Shown here in pieces: positions 8,994 through 18,108 of a DNA stretch of 64,000 nucleotides (position 1 is the first letter of the stretch; each line of letters begins with the position of its first letter). The notes beneath the pieces were generated by a model. That model was not told where the DNA came from, made no database searches, and saw only the letters and a list, made by a program, of their open reading frames with translations. The translations under genes and the position numbers were made by a program. The DNA lies in the NCBI RefSeq assembly GCF_900117425.1, contig NZ_FPEH01000012.1:62001-126000 (forward strand). Reading direction: 5' to 3'. This DNA comes from Novosphingobium sp. NDB2Meth1 (GTDB lineage: Bacteria; Pseudomonadota; Alphaproteobacteria; Sphingomonadales; Sphingomonadaceae).

Positions 8994-9739
8994 GCACGCG
9001 CTTCGTCGTCGTGGCGGGGCTGCTGGCATTGGCGGCCTGCCGCGCCGATGCCGTAGATACCGACCGCGCGCCGCAGAACCGCGCGTTTCCGCGCGCGGAC
9101 CGGCCGGTCGCGAGGGTTGTCTCGACGCAGTGGTCGAACGAGGAACTGCGCGACCGGCAGGGCGAAGCGCAGAGCGTGATGGACGAAGCCGAAGTCGCGC
9201 CAGGCATGACGGTCGCCGATATCGGTGCGGGCGAGGGCTACTACACCGTGCGCCTTGCCGCGCGGGTGGGCGATAAGGGCCGCGTGCTGGCACAGGATAT
9301 CGACGAAGGCGCCCTCGGGCGTCTGGGCTCGCGCATCGAGCGGGAACAATTGACTTCGGTATCGATAAAGCAGGGCGCGCCCGATGATCCGCGCCTGCCG
9401 CCCAAAAGCTTCGACCGGGTGTTCATGATCCACATGTACCACGAGATCGCCGAGCCCTATCCGTTCCTGTGGCGGATGTGGCCTGCCTTGAAGCCGGGCG
9501 GGTCGATCATCGTGGTCGATGCGGACCGGCCGACTGCTGATCACGGCACGCCGCCCGCGCTCCTTTTTTGCGAATTCGAGACAGCGGGCTTTCGCTTGTC
9601 TGCGTTTCGCCGTAAGCCGAATGTATCGGGCTATCTTGCTCAGTTCGTACCCGTGGGCAGCGGGCCACCTGAGCCGAGCCGGATGCGATCATGCCATGTT
9701 GGCGCGACGGCCAGCGGCGGCAAGGTTGGGGGTCTCTGA
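8990..9739 (+). CDS. predicted lipoprotein class I SAM-dependent methyltransferase
   Basis: The 249-residue protein has a Rossmann methyltransferase fold: motif I VADIGAGEGYYTV, an acidic residue after strand 2 (AQDID), and LKPGGSIIVVDAD for the later strands. Substrate unknown. The N-terminus [17 protein letters not shown] has a hydrophobic stretch followed by lipobox LAAC, predicting a lipid-anchored, exported protein. Export is unusual for an enzyme that needs cytosolic SAM. The TTG start at 8990 overlaps the prfB stop (TTGA), indicating translational coupling. A later start would remove the lipoprotein signal. Confidence 0.8.
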   Translation: MSTRFVVVAGLLALAACRADAVDTDRAPQNRAFPRADRPVARVVSTQWSNEELRDRQGEAQSVMDEAEVAPGMTVADIGAGEGYYTVRLAARVGDKGRVLAQDIDEGALGRLGSRIEREQLTSVSIKQGAPDDPRLPPKSFDRVFMIHMYHEIAEPYPFLWRMWPALKPGGSIIVVDADRPTADHGTPPALLFCEFETAGFRLSAFRRKPNVSGYLAQFVPVGSGPPEPSRMRSCHVGATASGGKVGGL

Positions 9740-9748
9740 GGGAAGACG

Positions 9749-11158
9749 ATGTCTGCGTTCAAAGGTTTGAATCCGATCCGGTATGGCGGCCGCGAAGTGT
9801 GGCCGCTTGTCGAGGGTGGGAAGGGTGTTGCCGCGACCAATCACATGAGCTCGGGCGCATGGGCTGCGGCGGGTGGCATCGGCACAGTGAGTGCGGTTAA
9901 CGCGGATAGTTATGATCCGACCGGCAAGATCATCCCGCAGGTCTATACCCAGCTGACGCGGCGCGAGCGGCATGAACAGCTGATCCGCTATGGCATCGAC
10001 GGCGCGGTCGAGCAGGTAAAGCGCGCCTATGAGCTCGCCAGCGGCAAGGGCGCGATCAACATCAACGTCCTGTGGGAAATGGGCGGCGCGCAGCCGATCC
10101 TCGAAGGCGTGCTGGCAAAGACGCGCGGCCTCGTTGCAGGCGTGACCTGCGGCGCGGGCATGCCCTACAAGCTGGCCGAGATCGCGGCGCGCCATGCGGT
10201 GAACTACCTGCCGATCGTTTCCTCGGGCCGCGCCTTCCGCGCTCTCTGGAAGCGGGCTTATCACAAGGTTCCCGAATTGCTGGGCGCGGTGGTCTATGAA
10301 GATCCGTGGCTGGCGGGCGGGCACAATGGCCTGTCCAACGCCGAGGACCCGAAGAAGCCTGAAGATCCCTATCCGCGCGTGAAAGTGCTGCGCGATGTGA
10401 TGCGCGCGGAGGGCGTGCCCGACAGCGTGCCGATCGTGATGGCAGGCGGCGTGTGGTTCCTGCGCGAGTGGGACAACTGGATCGACAATGAGGAGCTGGG
10501 CAGCATTGCCTTCCAGTTCGGCACGCGTCCGCTGCTGACGCAGGAGAGCCCGATTCCGCAGGGGTGGAAAGACCACCTGCGCACCCTCGATCAGGGCGAC
10601 GTGCTGCTGCACCGGTTCTCGCCGACGGGGTTCTATTCCTCCGCCGTGATCAACCCGTTCCTCAAGGCGCTGGTTGCCCGTTCCGAGCGCCAGATTCCCT
10701 ATTCCAAGGTTTCTGCTGGTGAGCACACGGTGCAGCTCGATGTCGGCGTGAAGGGCAAGAACTTCTGGGTGACGCCAGCTGACCGCGACCGTGCCCGCAC
10801 ATGGTTCGGCGCAGGCTTCACCCATGCGTTGCGGACGCCCGATGATACGATCGTGTTCGTGACGACGGCGGAGCGCGAGGAAATCCAGCAGGACCAGAAG
10901 GACTGCATGGGCTGCCTTTCGCACTGCGGGTTCTCCTCGTGGAAGGACCACGATGACTATACGACCGGACGGCTCGCCGATCCGCGCAGCTTTTGCATCC
11001 AGAAGACGCTGCAGGACATCGCGCATGGCGGCCCTGTCGACCAGAACCTGATGTTTGCCGGGCACTCGGCCTACCGGTTCAAGCAGGACCCGTTCTATTC
11101 CAACAACTTCACGCCCACTGTGAAGCAATTGGTGGACCGCATTCTGACGGGCGACTGA
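9749..11158 (+). CDS. nitronate monooxygenase-like flavin oxidoreductase with C-terminal cysteine motif
   Basis: FMN-dependent TIM-barrel protein related to 2-nitropropane dioxygenase, 469 residues. Family features include the N-terminal segment up to ATNHMSSGAWAAAGGIGTVS, the flavin-site segments GVTCGAGMP, LPIVSSGRAF and VMAGGVW, and FQFGTRPLLT for phosphate binding. The protein is longer than the usual 320-370 residues. The extra C-terminal part has a cysteine cluster DCMGCLSHCGF followed by RSFCIQ, suggesting a metal or Fe-S site. The true substrate is unknown. ATG 9749 follows the methyltransferase by 9 bp, and the hydrolase starts 4 bp after the stop, so the three probably form one transcript. 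Confidence 0.85.
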   Translation: MSAFKGLNPIRYGGREVWPLVEGGKGVAATNHMSSGAWAAAGGIGTVSAVNADSYDPTGKIIPQVYTQLTRRERHEQLIRYGIDGAVEQVKRAYELASGKGAININVLWEMGGAQPILEGVLAKTRGLVAGVTCGAGMPYKLAEIAARHAVNYLPIVSSGRAFRALWKRAYHKVPELLGAVVYEDPWLAGGHNGLSNAEDPKKPEDPYPRVKVLRDVMRAEGVPDSVPIVMAGGVWFLREWDNWIDNEELGSIAFQFGTRPLLTQESPIPQGWKDHLRTLDQGDVLLHRFSPTGFYSSAVINPFLKALVARSERQIPYSKVSAGEHTVQLDVGVKGKNFWVTPADRDRARTWFGAGFTHALRTPDDTIVFVTTAEREEIQQDQKDCMGCLSHCGFSSWKDHDDYTTGRLADPRSFCIQKTLQDIAHGGPVDQNLMFAGHSAYRFKQDPFYSNNFTPTVKQLVDRILTGD

Positions 11159-11162
11159 GCGC

Positions 11163-11858
11163 ATGGCGGCGGATCCGGCAAAAGCTCCACCACGCTGGCG
11201 CTGGGCGCTCGAGTTTCTGGCGCTGCCCAAGATTCACACCGCGCCGCTGCGCCCGCCGGTGGTGGTGCCGCCGTTCGGCCGGGGGCAGCCGGTCATTGTG
11301 ATCCCTGGCCTGCTGTCGTCAGACCGGGCGACAGCGCTATTGCGGCGGTCGCTGGAAAAGGCCGGGTTCGTGACCGAGGGCTGGGGGCAGGGCATGAACA
11401 CCGGTGCCCGCCCGGCGCAGATCGCGCGGCTCGAGCAGCGCCTGCAGGATATGGCAGCGCGGACGGGGCAGCCGGTCGTGCTGATCGGCTGGAGCCTCGG
11501 CGGACTTTATGCGCGCGTCCTCGCCTTGCGCCATCCTGATGCGTGCCGTCTCGTGGTGACGCTCGGATCGCCGTTCTCGGGCAATCGCCGCGCGAACAAT
11601 GCCTGGCGTGCCTATGAAGCGCTCAATGACCACAAGGTGGATGCGGCGCCCTTTGACGAGGACCCGTCCTTGAAGCCGCCGCTGCGCACGATCGCGGTGT
11701 GGTCGAGGCGCGACGGGATCGTGGCGCCGCGCTCGGCGGAAGGCGAGGCGTGGCAATCGGACCGGCAGGTCGAGGTGCCGTTCAAGCACTTCGAAATGGC
11801 GAGCGCGAGCGGCGCGGTGCGGATGGTACTGGGGCTCCTGAAGGAGGAGCTTGGGTAG
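11163..11858 (+). CDS. alpha/beta hydrolase (lipase/esterase-like)
   Basis: 231-residue alpha/beta hydrolase with a complete putative catalytic triad: nucleophile elbow GWSLGG, Asp in SRRDGIVAP, and His in PFKHFEMA. The oxyanion-hole region is VIVIPGLLSS. There is no signal peptide, so it is probably cytosolic. It starts 4 bp after the flavin oxidoreductase. The substrate cannot be inferred. It ends 8 bp before the end of the convergent amtB. Confidence 0.85.
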   Translation: MAADPAKAPPRWRWALEFLALPKIHTAPLRPPVVVPPFGRGQPVIVIPGLLSSDRATALLRRSLEKAGFVTEGWGQGMNTGARPAQIARLEQRLQDMAARTGQPVVLIGWSLGGLYARVLALRHPDACRLVVTLGSPFSGNRRANNAWRAYEALNDHKVDAAPFDEDPSLKPPLRTIAVWSRRDGIVAPRSAEGEAWQSDRQVEVPFKHFEMASASGAVRMVLGLLKEELG

Positions 11859-11866
11859 GCTGTCGC

Positions 11867-13180
11867 TTACTCGAACTCCCACGCGCGTTCGCCGTGGCTG
11901 GTAAGGTCGAGGCCTTCGCGTTCCTCGTCCTCGGTCACGCGCATCGGGATGACCATGGCGACGGCGAGGGCGCAGATCACCGTGCCGAGTGCGCTCCAGG
12001 CGGCGACGGCGCCGACACCGGCGGCCTGTGCGAAGAGTTGGCGGACGAGGCCCATGCCTTCAGCGTAACCGGTGCCGCCGAGCGAGGGTTCGAGGAACAC
12101 CGCGAGGAGGATTGAGCCGACAATGCCGCCGATGCCGTGAACCGCGAAGACATCAAGCGAGTCGTCGATCTCGAGGCGGCGCTTCACCAGCAGGATCATC
12201 GGGTAGCAGACAGCCGCTGCGGCAAGACCGAACAGGATGGCAGCGCCCGGAGCAATGAAGCCCGCGGCGGGCGTAACGGTGGCGAGGCCTGCGACGGCGC
12301 CGGTGGCAAAGCCCACAGAAGTCGGCTTGCCGATGCTGATCTTCTCGATGGCGAGCCATGCGAGGGCGGCGGTGCAGGCCGCGGCATGGGTGTTGATGAT
12401 GGCGGAGGCCGCGTCGTCGGTGGCGGCGAGCGAGGAGCCGCCGTTGAAGCCGAACCAGCCCACCCACAACATGGCCGCGCCGATCATCGTGAGCGATGGC
12501 GAATGCGGCAGCATCTGGGTGCGCGGGAAGCCGGTCCGCTTGCCCAGCAGCAGCGCCGCGACCAGCGCGGAAACGCCCGCGGTGGTGTGGACGACAATGC
12601 CGCCCGCAAAGTCCATCGTGCCGAGCCGGCTCGCCAGCCAGCCGCCGCCCCAGACCCAGTGCGCGGCGGGGGCGTAGACGATGAGGCTCCACAGTGCCGC
12701 GAAGGCGACAACCCAGCCGAACCGGGCGCGGTCGACCCAGGCGCCGACCATAAGCGCGGGCGTGATCGCGGCGAACATCATCTGGAACAGCGCATAGGCG
12801 CTTTCGGGCACGAGCGTGCCTTCGCGCACATTGCCGAGCTGGCCGAGCATCCATGCCGAACCGCCGCCGAGCCAGCCGCTCGAGACAGGACCGAAGGCGA
12901 GCGTGTAGCCGACAACGATCCACAGCAGCGATGTGATCGCGGCAATCGCGCCGATCTGGATGGCAACCGCGAGGAAGCCCTTGGCGCGGACGAGGCCGCC
13001 ATAGAACAGGGTGAGGCCGGGCAGCGTCATCAGCAGGACGAGTGCGGAGGAGGCGAGCAGCCATGCGGTATCGCCGCTGTCGGCCGCGTCCACGGCTTCC
13101 ACGCCTTGCGCATGGCCAAGCGCGGGCAGCGCGAGCGCGGCGGCGGCAAGGGCCACCGCGAAAACCTTTTTCATCGACAT
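11867..13180 (-). CDS. amtB: ammonium transporter
   Basis: Ammonium channel of the Amt/MEP/Rh family; 437 residues with a cleavable signal peptide (to about AHAQG) and eleven expected TM helices. Typical segments are GLTLFYGGLVRAKGF, the pore histidine in VVHTTAGVSALV, GWFGFNGGSS, and the second pore histidine in VFAVHGIGGIVGS. The start is ATG 13180 or ATG 13174 (MSMKK); GGGGGG lies just upstream. The upstream extension of the frame to 13558 overlaps the neighbouring dehydrogenase and is not used. The usual partner glnK is not next to it; a D-2-hydroxyacid dehydrogenase precedes it by 29 bp on the same strand. Confidence 0.95.
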   Translation of the reverse strand: MSMKKVFAVALAAAALALPALGHAQGVEAVDAADSGDTAWLLASSALVLLMTLPGLTLFYGGLVRAKGFLAVAIQIGAIAAITSLLWIVVGYTLAFGPVSSGWLGGGSAWMLGQLGNVREGTLVPESAYALFQMMFAAITPALMVGAWVDRARFGWVVAFAALWSLIVYAPAAHWVWGGGWLASRLGTMDFAGGIVVHTTAGVSALVAALLLGKRTGFPRTQMLPHSPSLTMIGAAMLWVGWFGFNGGSSLAATDDAASAIINTHAAACTAALAWLAIEKISIGKPTSVGFATGAVAGLATVTPAAGFIAPGAAILFGLAAAAVCYPMILLVKRRLEIDDSLDVFAVHGIGGIVGSILLAVFLEPSLGGTGYAEGMGLVRQLFAQAAGVGAVAAWSALGTVICALAVAMVIPMRVTEDEEREGLDLTSHGERAWEFE

Positions 13181-13209
13181 ATTCCCCCCGCGCGACTCGC
13201 TTGCTTGTT

Positions 13210-14238
13210 CTAGGCCCACCCTTCCAGAACCTGATCGGGCGGGCGATGCCCATCGGCCCAGAAACGGATATTGGCAATAACCTTGTCGCCCGATGCTGTA
13301 CGCCCTTCGAACGTTGCGCTGCCCATGTGCGGCAGGAGCGAAACATTGCCGAGTGCGAGCAGGCGCGGGTCGATCTTCGGCTCGTGCGCGAAGACATCGA
13401 GTCCCGCGCCGCCGATGCGGCCTTCCTGCAGCGCCTCGATCAGCGCGTTCTCGTCGACCACGTCGCCGCGGGCGGTGTTCACCAGATAGGCCTCGGGCTT
13501 CATCAGCGCGATGCGGCGCGCGTCCATGATGAAGTGCGTTTCGGGCGTGGAGGGGCAATGCAGCGTGACGATATCGGACTCGCGCACCAGCGTGTCGATA
13601 TCCGCCTCATAGCGCGCGCCGACCATGCGTTCGAACGCTTCGGGGAGGCGCTGGCGGTTGTGGTAGACGATCTCCAGCCCGAAGGCGCGGGCGCGGTGGG
13701 CAACGGCCTGGCCGATGCGGCCCATGCCGATGATGCCAAGGCGTTTGCCGCTGATGCGGTGGCCGAGCAGAGTGGAAGGCGCCCAGCCGGCCCAGTCGCC
13801 CGAACGGATCACTCGCCCGCCTTCGGCAAGGCGGCGCGAGACGGCGATGATGAGCGACATCGTCATGTCCGCCGTATCATCGGTGAACACGCCGGGCGTG
13901 TTGGTGACGAGGATTTTCCGCGCACGCGCTGCAGCGAGGTCGATGTGATCGGTGCCAGCGCCGAAGCTGGCGATCAGGCCGAGCTGCGGGCCCGCGGCGG
14001 CGATGAGTTCGGCGTCGATACGATCGGTCACCGTCGGGACGAGGACATGCGCTTCCTGCATCGCGGCGCGGATTTCGTCCTGCGACAGGGGGCGGTCGTC
14101 CGGATTGAGCGTGACGTCGAACAGCTCGGCCATGCGCGCCTCGGTCTCGGGCAGCAGGCGGCGCGTGACGAAGACGCGGGGGCGGCCTTCGATCCGGCGG
14201 GTGGTCCGGTAGTCGGTGCTGGGCGGGTTGGCAGGCAT
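13210..14238 (-). CDS. D-2-hydroxyacid dehydrogenase (glyoxylate/hydroxypyruvate reductase-like)
   Basis: NAD(P)-dependent reductase of 2-keto acids, 342 residues. The nucleotide-binding motif is GIIGMGRIGQAVA. The catalytic residues are all present: Arg in NTARGDVVDE, Glu in FAHEPKID, and His in LLPHMGSAT. The downstream basic residues (YHNRQRLP) suggest NADPH may be used. Substrate is uncertain: glyoxylate, hydroxypyruvate or another 2-keto acid. It sits upstream of amtB and may be cotranscribed with it. Confidence 0.9.
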   Translation of the reverse strand: MPANPPSTDYRTTRRIEGRPRVFVTRRLLPETEARMAELFDVTLNPDDRPLSQDEIRAAMQEAHVLVPTVTDRIDAELIAAAGPQLGLIASFGAGTDHIDLAAARARKILVTNTPGVFTDDTADMTMSLIIAVSRRLAEGGRVIRSGDWAGWAPSTLLGHRISGKRLGIIGMGRIGQAVAHRARAFGLEIVYHNRQRLPEAFERMVGARYEADIDTLVRESDIVTLHCPSTPETHFIMDARRIALMKPEAYLVNTARGDVVDENALIEALQEGRIGGAGLDVFAHEPKIDPRLLALGNVSLLPHMGSATFEGRTASGDKVIANIRFWADGHRPPDQVLEGWA

Positions 14239-14343
14239 GGCCTATCGCTATGCCGCATGCGCGCGCGCGGTCAAGCACCCGGTTGCCCGGTGCGACGAAT
14301 GCTGTATCGCAGATCTTGCAGCGCCAAGGGAGGAAGGTCGAGC

Positions 14344-14814
14344 GTGTCTCTGTCCGGAAAGCGATTTGCGATCATGATCCTGCTGTCGCTGCTGACGGCA
14401 GCGCCCGCGCGCGCGGCGGATGACGAGAATGGCCCCTACTGGGCCTCGCTTCGCGGTCAGCCTGCCAACCTGCGCGTGGGGCCGGGGCGCGAATACCGCA
14501 TCAGCTGGGTCTACGTCCGTGCCGGGCTGCCGATGAAAGTGCTGCGCACCATCGGCGGCTGGCGCCTGATCGAGGATATCGACGGCGCGCGCGGGTGGAT
14601 GCTCGCCCAGTTCCTGACGCGCACCCGCACCGCGACCGTGAAGGGCGGGATTGCGGAGATTCGCGAGAATTCTGATGGTTCGGGCCGTCTGCTGTGGCGT
14701 GCCGAGCCCGGAGTGACCGGCAGGCTGGGCGATTGCGGCCCGGCTTGGTGCAAGTTCGATATCGACGGACGCAAGGGCTTTGTCGCCAGGGCGTCCGTGT
14801 GGGGTGCGGACTGA
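14344..14814 (+). CDS. exported SH3-domain protein
   Basis: 156-residue protein with a signal peptide ending AARAARA-like before residue 25 and a bacterial SH3 domain (SH3_4 type): ASLRGQPANLRVGPGREYRI, then WVYVRAGLPMKVL and GARGWMLAQFL. The C-terminal half looks like a second, weaker SH3-like repeat (CGPAWCKFDIDGRKGFVARAS). Such proteins usually bind cell wall or mediate periplasmic contacts. The start is GTG 14344, with GGGAGG at 14328-14333; the longer open frame upstream is an unsupported extension antisense to the dehydrogenase. Confidence 0.85.
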   Translation: MSLSGKRFAIMILLSLLTAAPARAADDENGPYWASLRGQPANLRVGPGREYRISWVYVRAGLPMKVLRTIGGWRLIEDIDGARGWMLAQFLTRTRTATVKGGIAEIRENSDGSGRLLWRAEPGVTGRLGDCGPAWCKFDIDGRKGFVARASVWGAD

Positions 14815-14846
14815 GTTTTCCCTCCGACCCGCCTTGCGGCGGGCCA

Positions 14847-14891
14847 CCTCCCCATTTGCCCCTTCGACAAGCTGAGGGGAAAATGGGGAGG
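14847..14891. terminator. long hairpin between convergent genes, built around a CTTCGACAAGCT repeat
   Basis: CCTCCCCATTT (14847-14857) pairs with AAATGGGGAGG (14881-14891); inside it CCCCT (14859-14863) pairs with AGGGG (14875-14879). The loop contains CTTCGACAAGCTGAG, the same core as the repeats in the nuo operon. Lying between the SH3 gene and the convergent thiolase gene, it could terminate both. Confidence 0.6.
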
Positions 14892-14902
14892 ACCCGAAAG
14901 AC

Positions 14903-16099
14903 TTAGACCAGTTCGATGGCGACAGCGGTCGCTTCGCCGCCGCCGATGCAGAGGCTGGCGACGCCGCGCTTCTTGCCGTGGCGCTGGAGCGCGCCGATCA
15001 GCGTGGTGACGATGCGCGCCCCCGAAGCGCCGATGGGGTGGCCAAGCGCGGTCGCGCCGCCGTGAACATTGATCTTCTCGTGCGGGATGCCGAGATCGTG
15101 CATCGCGAACATCGCGACGCAGGCGAAGGCTTCGTTGACTTCGAACAGATCGACATCGGCAACGCTCCACCCGGCACGGTCGAGCAGCTTGGTGATGGCG
15201 CCGACCGGAGCGGTGGTGAAGTCCTTGGGCGCCTGCGCATGGGCGGCCATCGCAACGACGCGGGCGACGGGAGTCAGGCCATCGGCAGCGGCAACGCTTT
15301 CGCGCGTCAGCACCAGCGCGGCGGCACCGTCCGAGATCGAAGAGGAGGTGGCGGCGGTGATCGTGCCGTCCTTGGCGAAGGCGGGCTTGAGCGCAGGGAT
15401 CTTGTCCGGCTTGCCCTTGCCGGGGGCCTCGTCGGTATCGATCACGGTCTCGCCGCTGCGGCTGACGACCTTCACCGGCGCGATTTCAGCAGTGAAGGCA
15501 CCCTCGGCAATCGCGGTCTGCGCGCGGCGGAGCGATTCGATGGCGTAGGCGTCCTGCTGCTCGCGGGTCAGCTGGTATTCGTTGGCGGTGTCTTGCGCGA
15601 AGGTGCCCATGGCGCGGCCCGCTTCGTAGGCATCCTCGAGGCCATCGAGGAACATGTGGTCATAGGCCGTATCGTGGCCGATGCGCGCGCCGGAGCGGTG
15701 CTTCTTGAGGAGGTAGGGCGCGTTGGTCATGCTTTCCATGCCGCCCGCGACGACCATGTCGATCGTGCCCGAAGCGAGCGCTTCGGCGCCCATGATCATG
15801 GCCTGCATGCCCGAGCCGCAGACCTTGTTGACCGTCGTCGCCTGGACCGAAGTCGGCAGGCCCGCGTGGATCGCGGCCTGGCGCGCAGGCGCCTGGCCGA
15901 GGCCGGCGGGGAGCACGCAGCCCATGTAGACGCGGTCGACCTTCTCGCCCGCGATGCCGGCGCGCTCGACCGCGGCCTTGACGGCGGTTGCGCCGAGCTG
16001 GGTGGCGGGGACATCCGAAAGCGCGCCCTGCATGGCGCCCATCGGGGTGCGGGCGAAAGAAAGGATCACAACCGGATCGGCAGCGGAGAATTGGGCCAT
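14903..16099 (-). CDS. acetyl-CoA C-acetyltransferase / thiolase
   Basis: Thiolase that condenses two acetyl-CoA or cleaves 3-ketoacyl-CoA. The 398-residue protein has the acyl-accepting cysteine in [10 protein letters not shown], the NEAFA motif, [16 protein letters not shown] with the catalytic histidine, and the second cysteine in [10 protein letters not shown]. Length and motifs fit the biosynthetic PhaA/AtoB type, but no phaB or fatty-acid oxidation partner is adjacent, so the pathway stays open. I chose ATG 16099; an in-frame GTG at 16108 lies on the ribosome-binding site AGGAAG. Confidence 0.93.
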   Translation of the reverse strand: MAQFSAADPVVILSFARTPMGAMQGALSDVPATQLGATAVKAAVERAGIAGEKVDRVYMGCVLPAGLGQAPARQAAIHAGLPTSVQATTVNKVCGSGMQAMIMGAEALASGTIDMVVAGGMESMTNAPYLLKKHRSGARIGHDTAYDHMFLDGLEDAYEAGRAMGTFAQDTANEYQLTREQQDAYAIESLRRAQTAIAEGAFTAEIAPVKVVSRSGETVIDTDEAPGKGKPDKIPALKPAFAKDGTITAATSSSISDGAAALVLTRESVAAADGLTPVARVVAMAAHAQAPKDFTTAPVGAITKLLDRAGWSVADVDLFEVNEAFACVAMFAMHDLGIPHEKINVHGGATALGHPIGASGARIVTTLIGALQRHGKKRGVASLCIGGGEATAVAIELV

Positions 16100-16220
16100 T
16101 GGAAACACTTCCTGTGCTATGGGACCGCGCCAGGCCCCGGTTAGTCCGGCTCATGTAGTCCCCGGGGGTGACGATTTCAATTCGCGTCGAGGAACGCAGA
16201 GCTATGCGAGAAGGGACTGC

Positions 16221-16970
16221 ATGCTGATCGTGTTCATCCTGTTCGGGATGGTTGTGGGCGCGGTTGTCGGCAGCTTCATCGGGCTGGTGCTGATCCGCCT
16301 GCCGGACGGGCGGCCGATGGTGATGGACCGTTCATCCTGCGACACCTGCGACAAGGAACTGCAGCCGATCGAGCTCGTCCCCGTTCTTTCATGGGTGATC
16401 CAGGGCGGCAAGTGCCGGGAATGCGGCTCTGCCATCGATCGCTGGCAATTGGGGGCGGAACTCGGCGGAGCGCTGATCGGTGGCGTGTCTGTCTGGCTGA
16501 GCTGGTTTCCGGTCTGGGCGATGATGCTCGGCTGGCAACTGCTGCTGCTGGCGATGCTGGACTTGCGCCACATGTGGCTGCCGCGCCAGCTCTCGGCGCT
16601 GCTGGGGGCGAGCGGCGCGCTGTTTGCGCTGGTGATGGGATACTGGGCGAACGACCCGATGGTGCTGGTCCAGTCGATGGTCGGCGGCGTGTTCGGCTTC
16701 ACGGCGCTGTGGATGCTGGGGCAGGGCTATCTGATGTGGCGCGGACAGGAGGGGCTGGGCGGCGGAGATCCCCCGCTGATGGGCGCCATCGGGCTGTGGC
16801 TGGGCCCGCTCGGGGTGATCCACACGCTGCTGGTGGCGAGCCTTGGCGGACTGGCAGTGGCCGCAGTGCTGTGGCGCGCGGGGCGGGAGATCAGGCCTGA
16901 CACGATGCTGCCGCTGGGGACCTTGCTGGCGCTGGCGGCGTGGCCGGTGTTTCTGTGGCAGGGGGTTTGA
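16221..16970 (+). CDS. prepilin peptidase (A24 family, PilD/GspO type)
   Basis: Inner-membrane aspartic protease that cleaves and N-methylates type IV prepilins and type II secretion pseudopilins; 249 residues. The N-terminal methylation domain has the Zn-binding pairs CDTC and CREC. The catalytic aspartates lie in LDLRHMWLP and the GGGD motif (EGLGGGDPPLMG). ATG 16221 follows AAGGGA by 4 bp; upstream in-frame codons lie in the thiolase promoter region. No pilin genes are adjacent, but type II secretion genes occur at the end of this window and are plausible clients. Confidence 0.92.
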   Translation: MLIVFILFGMVVGAVVGSFIGLVLIRLPDGRPMVMDRSSCDTCDKELQPIELVPVLSWVIQGGKCRECGSAIDRWQLGAELGGALIGGVSVWLSWFPVWAMMLGWQLLLLAMLDLRHMWLPRQLSALLGASGALFALVMGYWANDPMVLVQSMVGGVFGFTALWMLGQGYLMWRGQEGLGGGDPPLMGAIGLWLGPLGVIHTLLVASLGGLAVAAVLWRAGREIRPDTMLPLGTLLALAAWPVFLWQGV

Positions 16971-17156
16971 TACTGCAAGTCGTTATCACCTGGCAATCAT
17001 TCGTATGCAGTGCCAAAGGGCGCAGAAAACCGCCAAAACAGCGGTCTTCCACAGACAAAAGCTTGGATTTTGAGCCTCATCGGGTCATGCCGCACTTGCA
17101 CTGAGGGGTTACCGGGACTAGTGCGCGCTCGACATAGAAACAGGCGAGTCAATCCT

Positions 17157-17543
17157 TTGGCCGATCAACTGCCCTATCTCGCGCAATATCTGCCGATCCT
17201 CATCTTCCTCGGCATCGCGCTCGCGCTCTCGTGCGTGTTCGTGTTCCTTCCGATGGGTGTTTCGCGGCTTACGGGCGCGCACAACCCCAATGCCGAGAAG
17301 CTCAGCGAGTATGAGTGCGGCTTCCCCGCGTTCGAGGACCCGCGCAGCCAGTTCGACGTGCGTTTCTATCTCGTCGCGATCCTGTTCATCATCTTCGACC
17401 TTGAAGCGGCGTTCCTGTTTCCCTGGGCCGTGAGCCTCAAGCAAAGCGGCTGGGCCGGCTGGGTAACCATGATGGTCTTCCTGTTCGAACTGGTTATCGG
17501 CTTTATCTACGCGTGGAAGAAAGGGGCGTTGGACTGGGAATGA
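17157..17543 (+). CDS. nuoA: NADH-quinone oxidoreductase subunit A
   Basis: Small membrane subunit of complex I, 128 residues, three TM helices. The signature [21 protein letters not shown] is present as [12 protein letters not shown] and [22 protein letters not shown] placed the start at TTG 17157 (reading [18 protein letters not shown]), which follows AGGCGAG by 8 bp and matches family length; an in-frame GTG at 17121 would add 12 residues. It is the first gene of the nuo operon; its stop overlaps the nuoB start (ATGA). The 186 bp upstream must contain the operon promoter, but I see no clear consensus. Confidence 0.93.
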   Translation: MADQLPYLAQYLPILIFLGIALALSCVFVFLPMGVSRLTGAHNPNAEKLSEYECGFPAFEDPRSQFDVRFYLVAILFIIFDLEAAFLFPWAVSLKQSGWAGWVTMMVFLFELVIGFIYAWKKGALDWE

Positions 17544-18097
17544 GCACCGTGCCTACCTCCTCGATCATCCCGGCCACCGCGGCGGACATGCCGACCGCGC
17601 CTGATGCCGCCTTCTTTGACAGCCTGAACGCCGAAGTTTCGGACAAGGGCTTCCTCGTCACCTCGACCGAGGAGCTGTTCCAGTGGGCCCGCACCGGCTC
17701 GCTGTGGTGGATGACCTTCGGTCTGGCGTGCTGCGCGGTCGAGATGATCCATGTGAACATGCCGCGCTATGACATGGAGCGCTTCGGTGTCGCCCCCCGC
17801 GCTTCCCCGCGCCAGTCGGACGTGATGATCGTGGCCGGCACGCTGTGCAACAAGATGGCCCCGGCGCTGCGCAAGGTCTACGACCAGATGTCGGACCCCA
17901 AGTATGTGATCTCGATGGGCAGCTGCGCCAATGGCGGCGGCTATTATCACTACAGCTATTCGGTGGTACGCGGCTGCGATCGCATCGTGCCGGTCGATAT
18001 CTATGTGCCCGGCTGCCCGCCGACCGCCGAAGCGCTGCTCTACGGCGTGATGCAGTTGCAGCGGAAGATCCGCCGCGTCGGGACGATCGAGCGGTGA
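17540..18097 (+). CDS. nuoB: NADH-quinone oxidoreductase subunit B
   Basis: Peripheral-arm subunit carrying the N2 [4Fe-4S] cluster, the last redox centre before quinone; 185 residues. The four cysteine ligands are in LACCAVEM (tandem cysteines), GSCANGG and [10 protein letters not shown] 17540 overlaps the nuoA stop; an in-frame upstream ATG lies inside nuoA and is not needed. About 25 N-terminal residues are not part of the conserved core. A gap of 121 bp with a REP-like element separates it from nuoC. Confidence 0.97.
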   Translation: MSTVPTSSIIPATAADMPTAPDAAFFDSLNAEVSDKGFLVTSTEELFQWARTGSLWWMTFGLACCAVEMIHVNMPRYDMERFGVAPRASPRQSDVMIVAGTLCNKMAPALRKVYDQMSDPKYVISMGSCANGGGYYHYSYSVVRGCDRIVPVDIYVPGCPPTAEALLYGVMQLQRKIRRVGTIER

Positions 18098-18108
18098 GTG
18101 CTGTGATC

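Noticed and set aside
13181..13558. N-terminal extension of amtB
   Set aside because: It lies inside the dehydrogenase gene; the real start shows a signal peptide and ribosome-binding site.
13042..14343. N-terminal extension of the SH3 protein
   Set aside because: Antisense to the dehydrogenase; GTG 14344 has a strong ribosome-binding site and a signal peptide directly after it.
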